A stretch of 64,000 bases of DNA from contig NZ_JASJDK010000001.1 in the NCBI RefSeq assembly GCF_030065675.1, positions 95,746-159,745 of the forward strand, in the 5' to 3' direction. Below the pieces are notes generated by a model that was not told the DNA's origin, made no database searches, and saw only the letters and a program-made list of their open reading frames with translations. Source of the stretch: Mastigocoleus sp. MO_188.B34. Its GTDB lineage: Bacteria; Cyanobacteriota; Cyanobacteriia; Cyanobacteriales; Nostocaceae. The number at the start of each line of letters is the position of its first letter. Position 1 is the first letter of the stretch. The position numbers and the translations under genes are program-made. Shown in pieces: positions 28,827 through 38,786 of the stretch.

Positions 28827-29303
28827 GTGCGGGGCTTGACATTATCTAAACTAAGTACTTTAGTACTACACGGACCCAACCTAAATCTTTTAGGTCGGCG
28901 GGAACCTGATATATACGGTTCCCTGGGGTTAAATTCGATTAATAGTTTATTGGAAGCTGAGGGTGCAAAACTAAATGTCAAAGTATCCTTTATGCAGTCA
29001 AACCATGAAGGAGCTTTAGTAGATTCCATCCACGAATCTTTAGGAAAACATCAAGGAATATTGATTAATGCTGGAGCTTACACTCATACGAGCTTGGCAT
29101 TGAGAGATGCAATTTCTGCTGTTGAATTACCAACAGTTGAAGTGCATCTGAGTAATATTTATCGTCGTGAAAATTTTCGCCATCACTCCTACATATCTCC
29201 GGTTGTTATCGGTCAAATCAGTGGTTTTGGAGTTCAAAGCTATTTATTAGGTTTGCAAGCTCTTGTCCATCACTTAAGAAAGGAAAAACAAATTGAGAAT
29301 TGA
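28827..29303 (+). CDS. aroQ: 3-dehydroquinate dehydratase, type II
   Basis: The 158-aa protein has the type II signatures LVLHGPNLNLLGRREPDIYG (catalytic Tyr in the last word and the flexible R-loop), SNHEGALVDSIHES, ILINAGAYTHTSLALRDA and EVHLSNIYRRENFRHHS with the catalytic His. The enzyme forms 3-dehydroshikimate in the shikimate pathway. The start is doubtful: GTG at 28827 is used here, but TTG at 28836 is also possible. Only the small ORF upstream is close enough for an operon. Confidence 0.96.
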   Translation: MRGLTLSKLSTLVLHGPNLNLLGRREPDIYGSLGLNSINSLLEAEGAKLNVKVSFMQSNHEGALVDSIHESLGKHQGILINAGAYTHTSLALRDAISAVELPTVEVHLSNIYRRENFRHHSYISPVVIGQISGFGVQSYLLGLQALVHHLRKEKQIEN

Positions 29304-29407
29304 ACGATAGAGTCTTGTAGCTAGAGATTAATGTGTATTGTCATTTGTATTTTCGAATATAATCTCTAACTAATTAATTTATTTATTTAAAATTAATTTT
29401 AAGACTT

Positions 29408-30301
29408 ATGCGTTATCCGCTAACAAATCGCTTCCGTGGTGCCTTATTGGGAGTATTGATAGGAGAAAATTTAGCTTTAAGTGATACGACACAAAAAACA
29501 GGATGGAATATTTGGTGGTATGAAATTATAGTTTCAAGTATCCAAAGTTTGATTGAACTGGGTAAGTTTGATGTAGAACATTGGAGTGACCGAGTAGCAA
29601 AGAAATGGCATAGCTGTGAACCAGGTAATAGCATTTTAAACGCTGCAATTATTGCTACGTTACCGGTTACGTTTTTTTTTCATGAGAATAAACTAAACTT
29701 GCGCGATCGCTTACTCGAAGCTCTAAGCATTTGGGAAAATTATCCTGGAGTTAAGGATGCTGCATTAGCTGTGAACTATGCAGTCGCACAATCATTTAAT
29801 GAGAAGCTCTCTTGGGAGACACTCGTTCCTCAAATAGTTGACTTTATTGGTGGTACATCAACAGAATTACCACAAAAATTATTACAAATTGATAATTCTA
29901 TCGTTGATATAGCTTTATTACAAAATCTAGAAGCTGAATCAGACGAAGAATTAAAATCCATTACAGCGGTTCGATTAGGATTTTACTACTTCATTAATAG
30001 CCCGGAAGACTTTCGTCTCTCTATTTTGCGGGCTAGCCGCAATCCTTATTGTGGTGTAGAAGTGATTAGTGGCATTTTGTCTGGTAGTTATAACGGTACG
30101 TTAGGAATTCCAGTAAACTGGCAAATAGGTCAATCGAATTTAAATATCCCATCATCACGACTCACTAGCTGTTTCCAAATGCTAGAATTAGCAGATGCGC
30201 TTATAGCTGTGTGGTCAGGAGTATACGAATTAGGCTTGCATTCTAGTACATTAGAAAAGAAATTAGCAATTGCTGCCCCTAGTGTCATTCAGTGCAGTTA
30301 A
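29408..30301 (+). CDS. ADP-ribosylglycohydrolase-fold protein, probably not catalytic
   Basis: The 297-aa protein opens like the ARH family (NRFRGALLGVLIGENLALS) and has a matching late block SGILSGSYNGTLGIPVNW. In active members the first block reads G-D-A-x-G and further Asp/Thr residues hold two magnesium ions; here it reads GENLA, and I find no DxD-type ligand set near the C-terminus. So the fold is supported but hydrolase activity is doubtful. It follows aroQ by 104 bp on the same strand, but the spacer has an inverted repeat (TAGAGATTA/TAATCTCTA) suggesting separate units. Confidence 0.75.
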   Translation: MRYPLTNRFRGALLGVLIGENLALSDTTQKTGWNIWWYEIIVSSIQSLIELGKFDVEHWSDRVAKKWHSCEPGNSILNAAIIATLPVTFFFHENKLNLRDRLLEALSIWENYPGVKDAALAVNYAVAQSFNEKLSWETLVPQIVDFIGGTSTELPQKLLQIDNSIVDIALLQNLEAESDEELKSITAVRLGFYYFINSPEDFRLSILRASRNPYCGVEVISGILSGSYNGTLGIPVNWQIGQSNLNIPSSRLTSCFQMLELADALIAVWSGVYELGLHSSTLEKKLAIAAPSVIQCS

Positions 30302-30562
30302 TTATTTTTTATTTTCAGGAGTTGATAAGTAAGTGTTTGCAGAATATACTATGTTCTGCAGAAATCGTAAAAACAATGAAAACAATTTCGTACAAAAAAA
30401 GCACGATACTTATCATTTATTCATAATATTTTATACTGTGACTTGACGATAAAACCGAATCCCATTCTATAGGTAATTATTGTGGTTAATCAGTATCAAA
30501 GTTTCTTGTTTTGGCAATCATTTTCTTTTAGAAAATTAACTACTTAACTGCGGTCATAAGCA

Positions 30563-33118
30563 ATGAAAACGCAGTCATTTATTCGCTCTTTGAGCCAGCA
30601 ATTGAATTGCTGGGAACGACGGTATAAAGCATTACGCCGTCTTTACCTGTCAAAAGTAAATGAAAAAGGGAAATACAAAATAGTTAAAATATCAAACAAT
30701 AATGCTAAGTCATTGAAGAGTAAAAATGGTAGTTATGCACTCGGCATGAGTTGCGTACCAGAACATTCATCTACTGTTTTTGTCATTGCTGTCGTGTTGC
30801 TGACGGGAGTGATGGGACAAAAATTTTATAATCAGCCACAACTAAAAATGGGAGCAATTGCACCAAAAACTATTTACGCTCCTCGAACGGCTAATATTGA
30901 AGATAAAAAAGAAACGAGAATTCTGCGTAAAATTGCGACTCAAGATTCTTTACCAGTTCTGATGGTAGATCGGGAGATCGATGACAAAATTAAGCAAAGT
31001 CTCAATAAAAATTTAAATCAATTTAACGAAATTCGTGACACTCTTGGTTCTTTCCCATACCTTGACTCATTGTTATTAAAAATACCAAATCAACGCTATT
31101 TGCGTTCTGCTCCCGAGCAAGAATGGAAAGCATTACTCATTGCCATTGATGCTCGAGAATATTATTTAAGAATAATGCTGCCTTCGAGTCAGAATGATTC
31201 AGAGGCAATTGATGCAGGGAATTTAGAATCAAAAAATAATGAAGACAATAAAAAATCGCAAGCAAGCAATTATTCACAAAAGCCGAACTTTGTTTCTTCT
31301 GTTAAAGAATTAAATAATTATCGTTCGAAAAACTCTACAAAAAACTTATATCTACTATTAGATAAAATAATTAGAGCACGGAAACAATTTGTGATTGCCA
31401 AGCAGAAAGCTCACATTCAAAAAATTATTGATAATGAAAATATTTTTTTAGAGATTTCTGATAAACAGTGGGAACAAGCCCAGATTGGGATAAATCGCAG
31501 TCTTAATCGAATACTTACTCAAGGTATTTCTCCTGGTATTCCGTCCCAAATTGTGCGAGATACTGTAAGGCTTCAAGTAGAAGGTGTAGTCCCCAAAAAT
31601 GCTGAAGAACTGGCGATTAAGCTTTTGCTGGATGTACTCAAGCCAAACCTGAAGAAAGATGAGGAAAAAACGCGGTTAAGAGCTCAGCAAGCAGCAGATC
31701 GGATAGAACCAGTGGTACGGACAGTCAAAAAAGGCGAGTTCGTCATCCGTAAAGGGAAGGAAATTTCTGAGTGGGACTTTGAGGTACTGGAGCACTATAA
31801 GCTCAATCGTCGAGAAGTTAACTGGCTGGGTCTGGCTGGTGTTGCAACAACAGTTACGATAACTGTTGGGATTTTTGCAGTTGTAGAAAGACGTATTAAA
31901 TACCGGATGCGACAGAGCGATCGCCTTTTAGTTTTATTGCTTACTTTATCAACCCCAGTTTTTATAATTTTGGGTACGCCATACACAACTTGGAGTGGAG
32001 TAGGTTTACTTTTAGGTGGTTTTTACGGTCCCGTTTTAGGGGTTACAACTTTGGGGCTGCTGCTATTTCTAATACCTTTAAGTTTAGAGGTAAGTAAAGT
32101 TGCATTATTAGCTGGTGCGGCTGGTGGTATTCTTGCCAGTTGTTTTGCCAAACGATTACGCTGTCGGGAAGAGTTAGCATTATTGGGTATTGCTATTGCT
32201 TTAACTGAAGGCGGCGTTTTCTTGATTGTTAGATTACTTGTAAGTGCAGCCTATGGTTCTGCAGGATATTTTGTTTTGCAAGAAGCTGCATTATTTGCTC
32301 TATCTGGTTTAGCTTGGAGTATTGTGGCATTAGGATTAAGCCCATATTTGGAAAAAATCTTTGACTTGGTTACCCCTATTCGCCTTGCGGAATTAGCAAA
32401 TCCCAACCGTCCCTTATTAAAACGTTTGGCAACTGAAGCTCCTGGAACTTTTCAACATACCTTACTTGTTGCGACTCTTGCTGAAGCTGCAGCAAAACAA
32501 CTCAAGTGCGATGTAGAGCTAGTTAGAGCTGGTACTTTATACCACGATATTGGTAAAATGCATGACCCCCAAGGTTTTATCGAAAATCAAATGGGAGAAC
32601 CAAATAAGCATGAAACCGAAATCCAAGATCCTTGGCAAAGTGCACAAATTATTAAAAAGCATGTAACTGAAGGCTTAGTTATGGCACGTAAGCACAGTTT
32701 ACCAAGTGCCATACAATCTTTTATTCCCGAACATCAGGGAAATATGTTGATCGCTTATTTTCATCATCAAGCTCAACAAATTGCCCAAGAAAATCCCCAA
32801 ATAGAAGTAAAAGAGTCAGATTTTCGTTACGACGGTCCTATTCCTCAGTCTCGAGAAACGGGAATAGTTATGCTGGCAGACTCTTGTGAAGCAGCATTGC
32901 GTTCGCTCAAAGATGCTACACCAGAACAAGCGCTGATTATGGTAAACAATATTCTTCGTGCTCGCTGGAAGGATAATCAATTAGTAGATTCTGGTTTAAG
33001 TCGCCAAGATTTATCTAGAATTGCAGAAATTTTTGTGGAAGTTTGGCAACAATTCCATCATAAAAGAATTGCTTATCCTAAATCCAAAATAGCTACTCAA
33101 AAAAGTGGTAAGGCTTAA
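30563..33118 (+). CDS. 7TM-HD family phosphohydrolase (PgpH-like, c-di-AMP phosphodiesterase type)
   Basis: The 851-aa protein has an N-terminal basic cytoplasmic stretch, a first membrane segment around residues 70-85 (VFVIAVVLLTGVMG), a long outer region (about 90-415), six or seven further helices (about 425-605), and a C-terminal HD domain. The metal site is GTFQHTLLVATLAEAA, then YHDIGKMHDP (H661-D662) and later HHQ/D residues. This 7TMR-HDED plus HD arrangement is that of PgpH, which hydrolyses cyclic di-AMP. The c-di-AMP substrate is inferred from the family; no c-di-AMP synthase gene is in the window. Confidence 0.9.
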   Translation: MKTQSFIRSLSQQLNCWERRYKALRRLYLSKVNEKGKYKIVKISNNNAKSLKSKNGSYALGMSCVPEHSSTVFVIAVVLLTGVMGQKFYNQPQLKMGAIAPKTIYAPRTANIEDKKETRILRKIATQDSLPVLMVDREIDDKIKQSLNKNLNQFNEIRDTLGSFPYLDSLLLKIPNQRYLRSAPEQEWKALLIAIDAREYYLRIMLPSSQNDSEAIDAGNLESKNNEDNKKSQASNYSQKPNFVSSVKELNNYRSKNSTKNLYLLLDKIIRARKQFVIAKQKAHIQKIIDNENIFLEISDKQWEQAQIGINRSLNRILTQGISPGIPSQIVRDTVRLQVEGVVPKNAEELAIKLLLDVLKPNLKKDEEKTRLRAQQAADRIEPVVRTVKKGEFVIRKGKEISEWDFEVLEHYKLNRREVNWLGLAGVATTVTITVGIFAVVERRIKYRMRQSDRLLVLLLTLSTPVFIILGTPYTTWSGVGLLLGGFYGPVLGVTTLGLLLFLIPLSLEVSKVALLAGAAGGILASCFAKRLRCREELALLGIAIALTEGGVFLIVRLLVSAAYGSAGYFVLQEAALFALSGLAWSIVALGLSPYLEKIFDLVTPIRLAELANPNRPLLKRLATEAPGTFQHTLLVATLAEAAAKQLKCDVELVRAGTLYHDIGKMHDPQGFIENQMGEPNKHETEIQDPWQSAQIIKKHVTEGLVMARKHSLPSAIQSFIPEHQGNMLIAYFHHQAQQIAQENPQIEVKESDFRYDGPIPQSRETGIVMLADSCEAALRSLKDATPEQALIMVNNILRARWKDNQLVDSGLSRQDLSRIAEIFVEVWQQFHHKRIAYPKSKIATQKSGKA

Positions 33119-33587
33119 AAAAATATCCTTTTTCTTCCTTTACCACCTAAATATAAATAAACTAATTGGTTTGATTGATATTCCTTCAACTATTTAACTT
33201 CTGATTAGTAATTTTCAGTATGTTTGTTTGTACTAAATTTAGGAATAATTAATTTAATTAAAAAATCACGACTGTAAAACTGCAATCAAGAAAATAGGTG
33301 AATTAATCTACTTAATGCGATACTCTATGTTGTTTGTCATTTACATAGGGAATATATATTCTAGGAGCTAAAGCTATTAGGGGTTTTACTTCCAATACAC
33401 TAAGATGTACATGATACCAAACAAGATAATTTTTCTTACTATAGAAATGCTTGGATGGGTTTAAATAAGTTTGACTTAACAGCTAAATTTAGCGCAAAAC
33501 TTATTTATAAGGATGCAATTTTAGCTTCATACAATAGAATTAACAGAGTTGGACATTCAGTTTAAGTAGCCAAAACCTATACATTTC
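33119..33587. other. Spacer before ndhB
   Basis: A+T-rich spacer of about 470 bp that should hold the ndhB promoter and a long leader. No ORF, operator or terminator was clear, apart from T-rich runs right after the HD gene. Confidence 0.4.
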
Positions 33588-35147
33588 ATGGATTTTGCTA
33601 ATCTTGCATCCCAGTTAAATGCTGGAACTATTTTGCCAGAGGGAATCGTAATTATTACTCTTTTAGGAGTTTTAATTGTTGATTTGATTGTTGGACGGGC
33701 ATCTTCCCGTTGGATTGGATATCTCGCAATTACCGGATTGCTTGGTTCTGTCGTCGCCCTGTACTTTCAATGGGATAATAGCAATCCCATTTCCTTCATT
33801 GGTGCCTTTAATGCTGATGACCTCAGTATTGTCTTTCGTGGTATCGTTGCTTTGTCTGCTGTAGTGACGATTTTGATGTCGATTCGCTATATAGAACAAA
33901 CCGGTACGGCATTAGCTGAATTCATCGCAATTTTGCTTTGTGCCACTTTAGGAGGGATGTTTGTCTGTGGGGCTAATGACCTGGTGATGATTTTCATCTC
34001 TCTGGAAGCCCTCAGTATTTCTTCTTATCTCCTCACAGGATATACTAAACGCGATCCTCGTTCTAACGAAGCTGCCTTAAAATATCTTCTAATTGGTGCT
34101 GCTTCCACAGCAGTTTTCTTGTATGGGGCTTCTTTGTTGTACGGTTTATCTGGAGGAGAAACCCAACTTCAGGCAATTGCTCATGGTATGTCTGTTGCCA
34201 ATGTTGGTCAATCTTTAGGTTTGGTTATTGCCCTAGTATTTGCGATCGCCGGTATAGGATTTAAGATTTCTGCAGCACCCTTCCATCAATGGACGCCAGA
34301 CGTTTACGAAGGTGCACCTACTCCAGTAATTGCATTTTTATCAGTAGGTTCTAAAGCTGCCGGCTTTGGACTTGCTATTCGTTTGTTAACAAGTGTTTTT
34401 CCATTAGTTACTGCTGAGTGGAAATTTGTCTTTACTGCTCTTGCGATTTTAAGTATGGTGCTGGGGAATGTTGTTGCCCTTGCACAAACCAGTATGAAGC
34501 GGATGTTAGCTTACTCATCCATTGCTCAAGCTGGATTTGTCATGATCGGCTTGATTGCTGGTACTGATGCTGGTTACTCCAGCATGATATTTTATTTACT
34601 GGTTTATCTGTTCATGAATTTGTGCGGTTTTACTTGCATAATTCTCTTCTCTTTGAGAACAGGAACAGACCAAATAGTGGAGTATTCAGGCTTATATCAA
34701 AAAGATCCCCTTCTCACTTTAGCCCTAAGCATTTCCTTGCTGTCCTTAGGTGGTATCCCACCATTAGCTGGGTTTTTCGGTAAAATTTACCTGTTTTGGG
34801 CAGGTTGGCAAGCTGGTCTTTACGGTTTAGTCTTATTAGGATTAGTTACTAGTGTTGTTTCGATTTACTACTACATCCGTGTTGTAAAGATGATGGTAGT
34901 TAAAGAACCTCAGGAAATGTCTGAAGTTGTTAAGAACTATCCAGAAATAAGTTGGAATTTACCTGGATTAAGACCTCTACAAGTTGGTTTAATTACAACA
35001 TTGATTGCTACTTCCATTGCCGGAATCCTGTCTAATCCTTTGTTTACTTTGGCTAATAATTCTGTAACTCATACAGCAATATTGCAGCCACCTTCTGTGG
35101 CGCTTCAAAATGCAAAGATAAGTGCTGAGTTGTACGAACAGCAATAG
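33588..35147 (+). CDS. ndhB: NAD(P)H-quinone oxidoreductase subunit 2 (NDH-1 membrane arm)
   Basis: The 519-aa protein is a multi-spanning proton-pumping subunit of the antiporter type, with typical strings [40 protein letters not shown] and [12 protein letters not shown]. NdhB is part of the thylakoid NDH-1 complex that serves cyclic electron flow, respiration and CO2 uptake. The first segment ([18 protein letters not shown]) is the first helix, not a cleaved signal. A strong terminator follows at once. No other ndh gene is adjacent, as is usual for ndhB in cyanobacteria. Confidence 0.97.
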   Translation: MDFANLASQLNAGTILPEGIVIITLLGVLIVDLIVGRASSRWIGYLAITGLLGSVVALYFQWDNSNPISFIGAFNADDLSIVFRGIVALSAVVTILMSIRYIEQTGTALAEFIAILLCATLGGMFVCGANDLVMIFISLEALSISSYLLTGYTKRDPRSNEAALKYLLIGAASTAVFLYGASLLYGLSGGETQLQAIAHGMSVANVGQSLGLVIALVFAIAGIGFKISAAPFHQWTPDVYEGAPTPVIAFLSVGSKAAGFGLAIRLLTSVFPLVTAEWKFVFTALAILSMVLGNVVALAQTSMKRMLAYSSIAQAGFVMIGLIAGTDAGYSSMIFYLLVYLFMNLCGFTCIILFSLRTGTDQIVEYSGLYQKDPLLTLALSISLLSLGGIPPLAGFFGKIYLFWAGWQAGLYGLVLLGLVTSVVSIYYYIRVVKMMVVKEPQEMSEVVKNYPEISWNLPGLRPLQVGLITTLIATSIAGILSNPLFTLANNSVTHTAILQPPSVALQNAKISAELYEQQ

Positions 35148-35190
35148 AATTGATCGGGATTCAGTGCTTTAAAGCTGAAAAATAAGTCGT

Positions 35191-35224
35191 AAATTCCCCC
35201 ATTATTTTGGGGGAATTTTATTTT
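35191..35224 (+). terminator. Intrinsic terminator of ndhB
   Basis: AAATTCCCCC (35191-35200) and GGGGGAATTT (35209-35218) are exact complements with an 8-nt loop, followed by TATTTT. It lies 43 nt after the stop. Confidence 0.85.
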
Positions 35225-35284
35225 GAAAAAATATATAAAAATTTATTTAATTAGATAGATTTTTAAATGAAGCAAAAAGAGCTA

Positions 35285-35382
35285 ATATAGCGTTTCTTTG
35301 CCTGGTGAGGTACATGATTGAAGTTGAAAAGCTTGGTAGTTCAGACTTATGGTGTACCTCATTGGAGTGGGAACAGCTATAT
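35285..35382. mobile_element. Foldback MITE-like element
   Basis: Terminal ATATAGC (35285-35291) and GCTATAT (35376-35382) are inverted, and inner TGAGGTACA (35306-35314) and TGTACCTCA (35353-35361) are exact complements. Both pairs are separated by exactly 14 nt on each side, so the element folds symmetrically. The ends contain TA, the target of IS630/Tc1-type transposases. A related element ends the window at 63894-64000. No transposase is present, so any movement would depend on a helper elsewhere. Confidence 0.65.
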
Positions 35383-36106
35383 ACGCGAAATTATTGTTAA
35401 CCTAATTGGGTTTACAAAAAGAAAATAGCGTCAACATCGTAGTATTATACATCTAATTGAATGCTTCTCAGAATGTTTTCAGATAAATGTTTTTCTTTGT
35501 AGCAAAATTTACGGGTATCGCAATGATGTCTAATTGCATTGCTGTGACAGGCTTTTTGCTGGCTTAAAGATTTATTACAGCCTAATGAAATTGAGCAAAT
35601 AGTGGTATTTGATGGGTTAATCAAATATCATGATTTTTTGATGTAATCAGTTTTCTTACCGACTGTAGTGTTTTTTTTTGTACTAACAACAATATATTGT
35701 AATTCAAAATGTTGAGCTTATAAGGCAATTATATTTAAGTCTTTATATGAGAATAAGTCCTAAAAATAGCCATTTATATTAAAAAACAAGTTTTATAGCC
35801 AAGAACATATTGAAAATAATTTAAATTTGTTTTTTCGAAAAAATAATATGTGCAAGTGCTATTATATACGATGTTTGCTTTGCATTGTTAGCATGGTAAA
35901 AAATAAATAAAATTCCTGATTTATAAAATTCAAAAGTATTAAATAATTTAATGTGATTTAGTTTAAAAGAAAGCAGCATAGTAAAAAGAGAATCTGGCGG
36001 GAAGATGAATTATTCAGGATAATTTTCTCTACTTTTATTAGCATGTAATTATTTTAAATTAAGTTATTTAATAATTGGATTCGATACAAGTTTTCGGGGA
36101 AAAGTA
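35383..36106. other. A+T-rich spacer upstream of the oxidase-like gene
   Basis: About 720 bp, very A+T-rich, without ORFs of coding character. GGGGAAAAG directly before the ATG at 36107 is the ribosome site of the next gene. Confidence 0.45.
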
Positions 36107-36820
36107 ATGAAAGAAGTTCTTGCATTAATTGAAAAAAGAAAACAAGAATTTGCTCAATTACCTTTTTTTAAATATCTACAAGATACAAGTGTTGACCCAC
36201 GACAAAGATTAGCTTGGGCACCCTGTGCAGCCCCTTTTGCAATGGGATTTGGGGATCTAAATAAATATGTTTTTCGTAAGGAACCAGCAGAAAATAAAAT
36301 TCAGGAAATTATTAATAAGCACACTTATGAAGATGATTATCACTGGGAATGGTTTGTGGAGGACATCGAAAAACTTGAGTTTGATCGCAATATCAACTTT
36401 AGTGATGCCTTAAGATTTTTATGGGGTGAAGAAACTCAAAAATCACGGCAAATATGTCTTCAGATTGCACAATATACGCTTCAAGCAGATTCGATCGTTA
36501 CCCTTGCAGCTATTCAGGCAATAGAAGGAACTTGGCATACAGCTTTACCGTTTACAATGGCACTAGCTCAAGAAGTTCAACAAAATACAGACATAAAATA
36601 CAGCTATTTTGGTCGGAATCATGCAGATGCTGAAATTGGTCACACAATATGTCAAGCTGAGATGCAGGAGTTTATCAAAAATATTCAACTAACTGAAGAA
36701 CAAAAAATTAAAGCTTTTGCAGTAGTTGAAAAAGTCTTTGATCTTTTCAGTGAATCAGTACAAGAAATGATGATATATGCACAAAAACATCCTATTGAGC
36801 AAATATTACAAACAGTATAG
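36107..36820 (+). CDS. Haem-oxygenase-like metal-dependent oxidase (HDO/TenA-PqqC fold) candidate
   Basis: The 237-aa, all-helical protein contains H172-x3-E176-x2-H179 (RNHADAEIGH), which matches the third-helix H-x3-D/E-x2-H metal motif of HDO enzymes such as CADD. E140 (AIEGTWH) sits where the bridging Glu is expected, and H72/D76/H79 (NKHTYEDDYHWEW) can supply the first-helix ligands. HDO enzymes use a diiron centre to oxygenate or cleave amino-acid-derived substrates; the substrate here is unknown. The ribosome site GGGGAA precedes the ATG. The gene downstream encodes a flavoprotein, so a two-enzyme oxidation pathway is plausible. No PLP, haem or PQQ-precursor gene is adjacent. Confidence 0.75.
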   Translation: MKEVLALIEKRKQEFAQLPFFKYLQDTSVDPRQRLAWAPCAAPFAMGFGDLNKYVFRKEPAENKIQEIINKHTYEDDYHWEWFVEDIEKLEFDRNINFSDALRFLWGEETQKSRQICLQIAQYTLQADSIVTLAAIQAIEGTWHTALPFTMALAQEVQQNTDIKYSYFGRNHADAEIGHTICQAEMQEFIKNIQLTEEQKIKAFAVVEKVFDLFSESVQEMMIYAQKHPIEQILQTV

Positions 36821-37082
36821 ATGATCTCTATATAAACCATATCTATTTTGCAAGGGTTTAGAACATACCGAAATTCCTCAAACTATTGTCATATAAGCGT
36901 TTGCAGAAAAAATCCCAAAAATAATATTCTAAATAAATGTTCGGGAAGTACCTTAATTTCGTAGCTTGTTGCAAATAAGCTTTTAACTAAACGACGAAGC
37001 CAATTTTAAAAATCGCTATGTGGCTGTGTTTAAAACACTTAAATCCTTACATTTCCCTTTATACAAAACTTCAGTTTTCAAT

Positions 37083-37169
37083 ATGGAACAAGGTTTACTT
37101 ATTGATGAGTTTACTATTTCAGATAAATGGATAGCATCTCATGAAATAAGGTATTACGATAATATTTGA
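37083..37169 (+). CDS. 28-aa ORF between oxidase and flavoprotein genes
   Basis: The frame ATG 37083 to TGA 37167-37169 encodes 28 residues: an acidic front (MEQGLLIDEFTISDKW) and an end rich in aromatic and charged residues (HEIRYYDNI). It ends 12 nt before the flavoprotein start, so translation could be coupled. There is no clear ribosome site before its ATG. It may be a chance ORF in a leader; its position is the only support. Confidence 0.3.
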   Translation: MEQGLLIDEFTISDKWIASHEIRYYDNI

Positions 37170-37181
37170 GGAAGGATATCA

Positions 37182-38786
37182 GTGAATATAGCAAGAGAGT
37201 TTGAATATTTAATTGTTGGAGCCGGTCCTGCTGGTTTGCAATTGGGATATTTTCTAGAGAAAACCAATCGGAATTATCTAATTTTGGAAGCAGGTGATTG
37301 TCCTGGAACTTTTTTCAAAAAATATCCTCGTCACAAAAGATTGATTTCAATTAATAAAATCTATACTGGTTATGATGACTCAGAGATAAATCTCAGATGG
37401 GATTGGAACTCTTTACTGAGTGATAGTGAAGAGATGTTATTCAAAAATTATAGTAAAGAATATTTACCACGTGCAGATGATTTTGTTAGATATCTTGGTG
37501 ATTTTGTAACCCACTTCAATTTAAAAGTCAAATTTAATTGCCAAGCTGTTAAAATTTACAAAAACGATAAATTTGTCGTAGTAGATAACAACGGCAACAT
37601 TTATTCTACAATGCGTTTAATTATTGCTACAGGCTTTAGCAAACCATATGTACCACCAATACCGGGAATAGAGTTAGCAGAAAATTATACTGATGTATCT
37701 ATAGATCCTGAAGACTTTGCCAATCAAAAAGTATTGATTATTGGCAAAGGTAATTCTGGATTTGAGACCGCTGATAATCTTTTAGCAACAGCCTCCCTAA
37801 TTCATGTTGTCAGTCCAACTCCAGTCTCAATGGCTTGGAAAACTAAGTATGTAGGTCACTTACGTGCAGTTAATAATAACATTCTCGATACATATCAACT
37901 CAAATCACAGAATGTTATTTTAGATGCAATTATAGACAAAGTTAAATATCGTAATGGTCAATATATTGCAACATTTACATATAGCCATGCGAATGATGAA
38001 GTAGAGGAATTAATTTACGATCGTGTTATTGTTTGCACAGGATTTCGCTTTGATGATTCAATTTTCGATGAATCTTGTAAGCCTAAATTAGTTATCAATG
38101 ACCGTTTTCCATCTCAAACTAGTGAATGGGAATCTAGCAATGTCAAAGATCTATATTTTGTTGGGATATTAAGCCATATGCGAGATTATAAGAAAAAGCA
38201 GTCAGGCTTTATTCATGGATTTCGCTACAACGTCCGCGCACTTCATTACATTTTAGAACGTAAATATTACGATCAGGATTTACCTTGTCACTTTATTGAT
38301 GCTACTCCTGAAAATTTGACGCAGGTAATTATCCGAAGGGTCAATCAGAGTTCAGGTTTATGGCAACAAACAGGATTTCTCTGTGATTGTATTATTATTT
38401 CCGAAAACGGAAAAACTGCCCAATACTTCACAGATTACCCAGCTGACTACATTCATGATAGTGATATAGGTCAGCACGAGCATTACTATACTGTCACTTT
38501 AGAATTTGGACTTGATATTATCTTTGCTAGTTCAGATCTATTTTCAGTCGAACGTATCCATAAGGATGATGCGGATAGAGCTGCACTAAGTTCTTTTATA
38601 CACCCGATAATTCGTCGTTTCAGAAAGAATGAACTTATTACAGAACATCATATTATTGAGGATGTAGCTAGTGAATGGTTGGAGGAAGTACATATCAAGC
38701 CTTTAATAGATTTTCTAAGTCGTGACTTAGGAAAAATTTTCAAGGGCGAAGATCTAGTACTCACCTTACCAGACAAAGACAAATAA
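37182..38786 (+). CDS. FAD/NAD(P)-dependent monooxygenase, FOXRED2-like
   Basis: The 534-aa flavoprotein begins with a GTG at 37182, supported by GGAAGG about 7 nt upstream. It has FAD-binding GAGPAG (13-18 in EYLIVGAGPAGLQLGYF), a KYPRHKRLISINK segment, the ATGFSKPY motif (149-156) and a second nucleotide site GKGNSG (188-193). The PGTFFKKYPRHKRLISINK stretch resembles FOXRED2/ERFAD-type oxidoreductases rather than classical Baeyer-Villiger enzymes (recollection). The C-terminal 130 residues (from about 400) are an extra domain I cannot name. With the metal oxidase gene upstream it may form a small oxidative pathway. Substrate unknown. Confidence 0.85.
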   Translation: MNIAREFEYLIVGAGPAGLQLGYFLEKTNRNYLILEAGDCPGTFFKKYPRHKRLISINKIYTGYDDSEINLRWDWNSLLSDSEEMLFKNYSKEYLPRADDFVRYLGDFVTHFNLKVKFNCQAVKIYKNDKFVVVDNNGNIYSTMRLIIATGFSKPYVPPIPGIELAENYTDVSIDPEDFANQKVLIIGKGNSGFETADNLLATASLIHVVSPTPVSMAWKTKYVGHLRAVNNNILDTYQLKSQNVILDAIIDKVKYRNGQYIATFTYSHANDEVEELIYDRVIVCTGFRFDDSIFDESCKPKLVINDRFPSQTSEWESSNVKDLYFVGILSHMRDYKKKQSGFIHGFRYNVRALHYILERKYYDQDLPCHFIDATPENLTQVIIRRVNQSSGLWQQTGFLCDCIIISENGKTAQYFTDYPADYIHDSDIGQHEHYYTVTLEFGLDIIFASSDLFSVERIHKDDADRAALSSFIHPIIRRFRKNELITEHHIIEDVASEWLEEVHIKPLIDFLSRDLGKIFKGEDLVLTLPDKDK

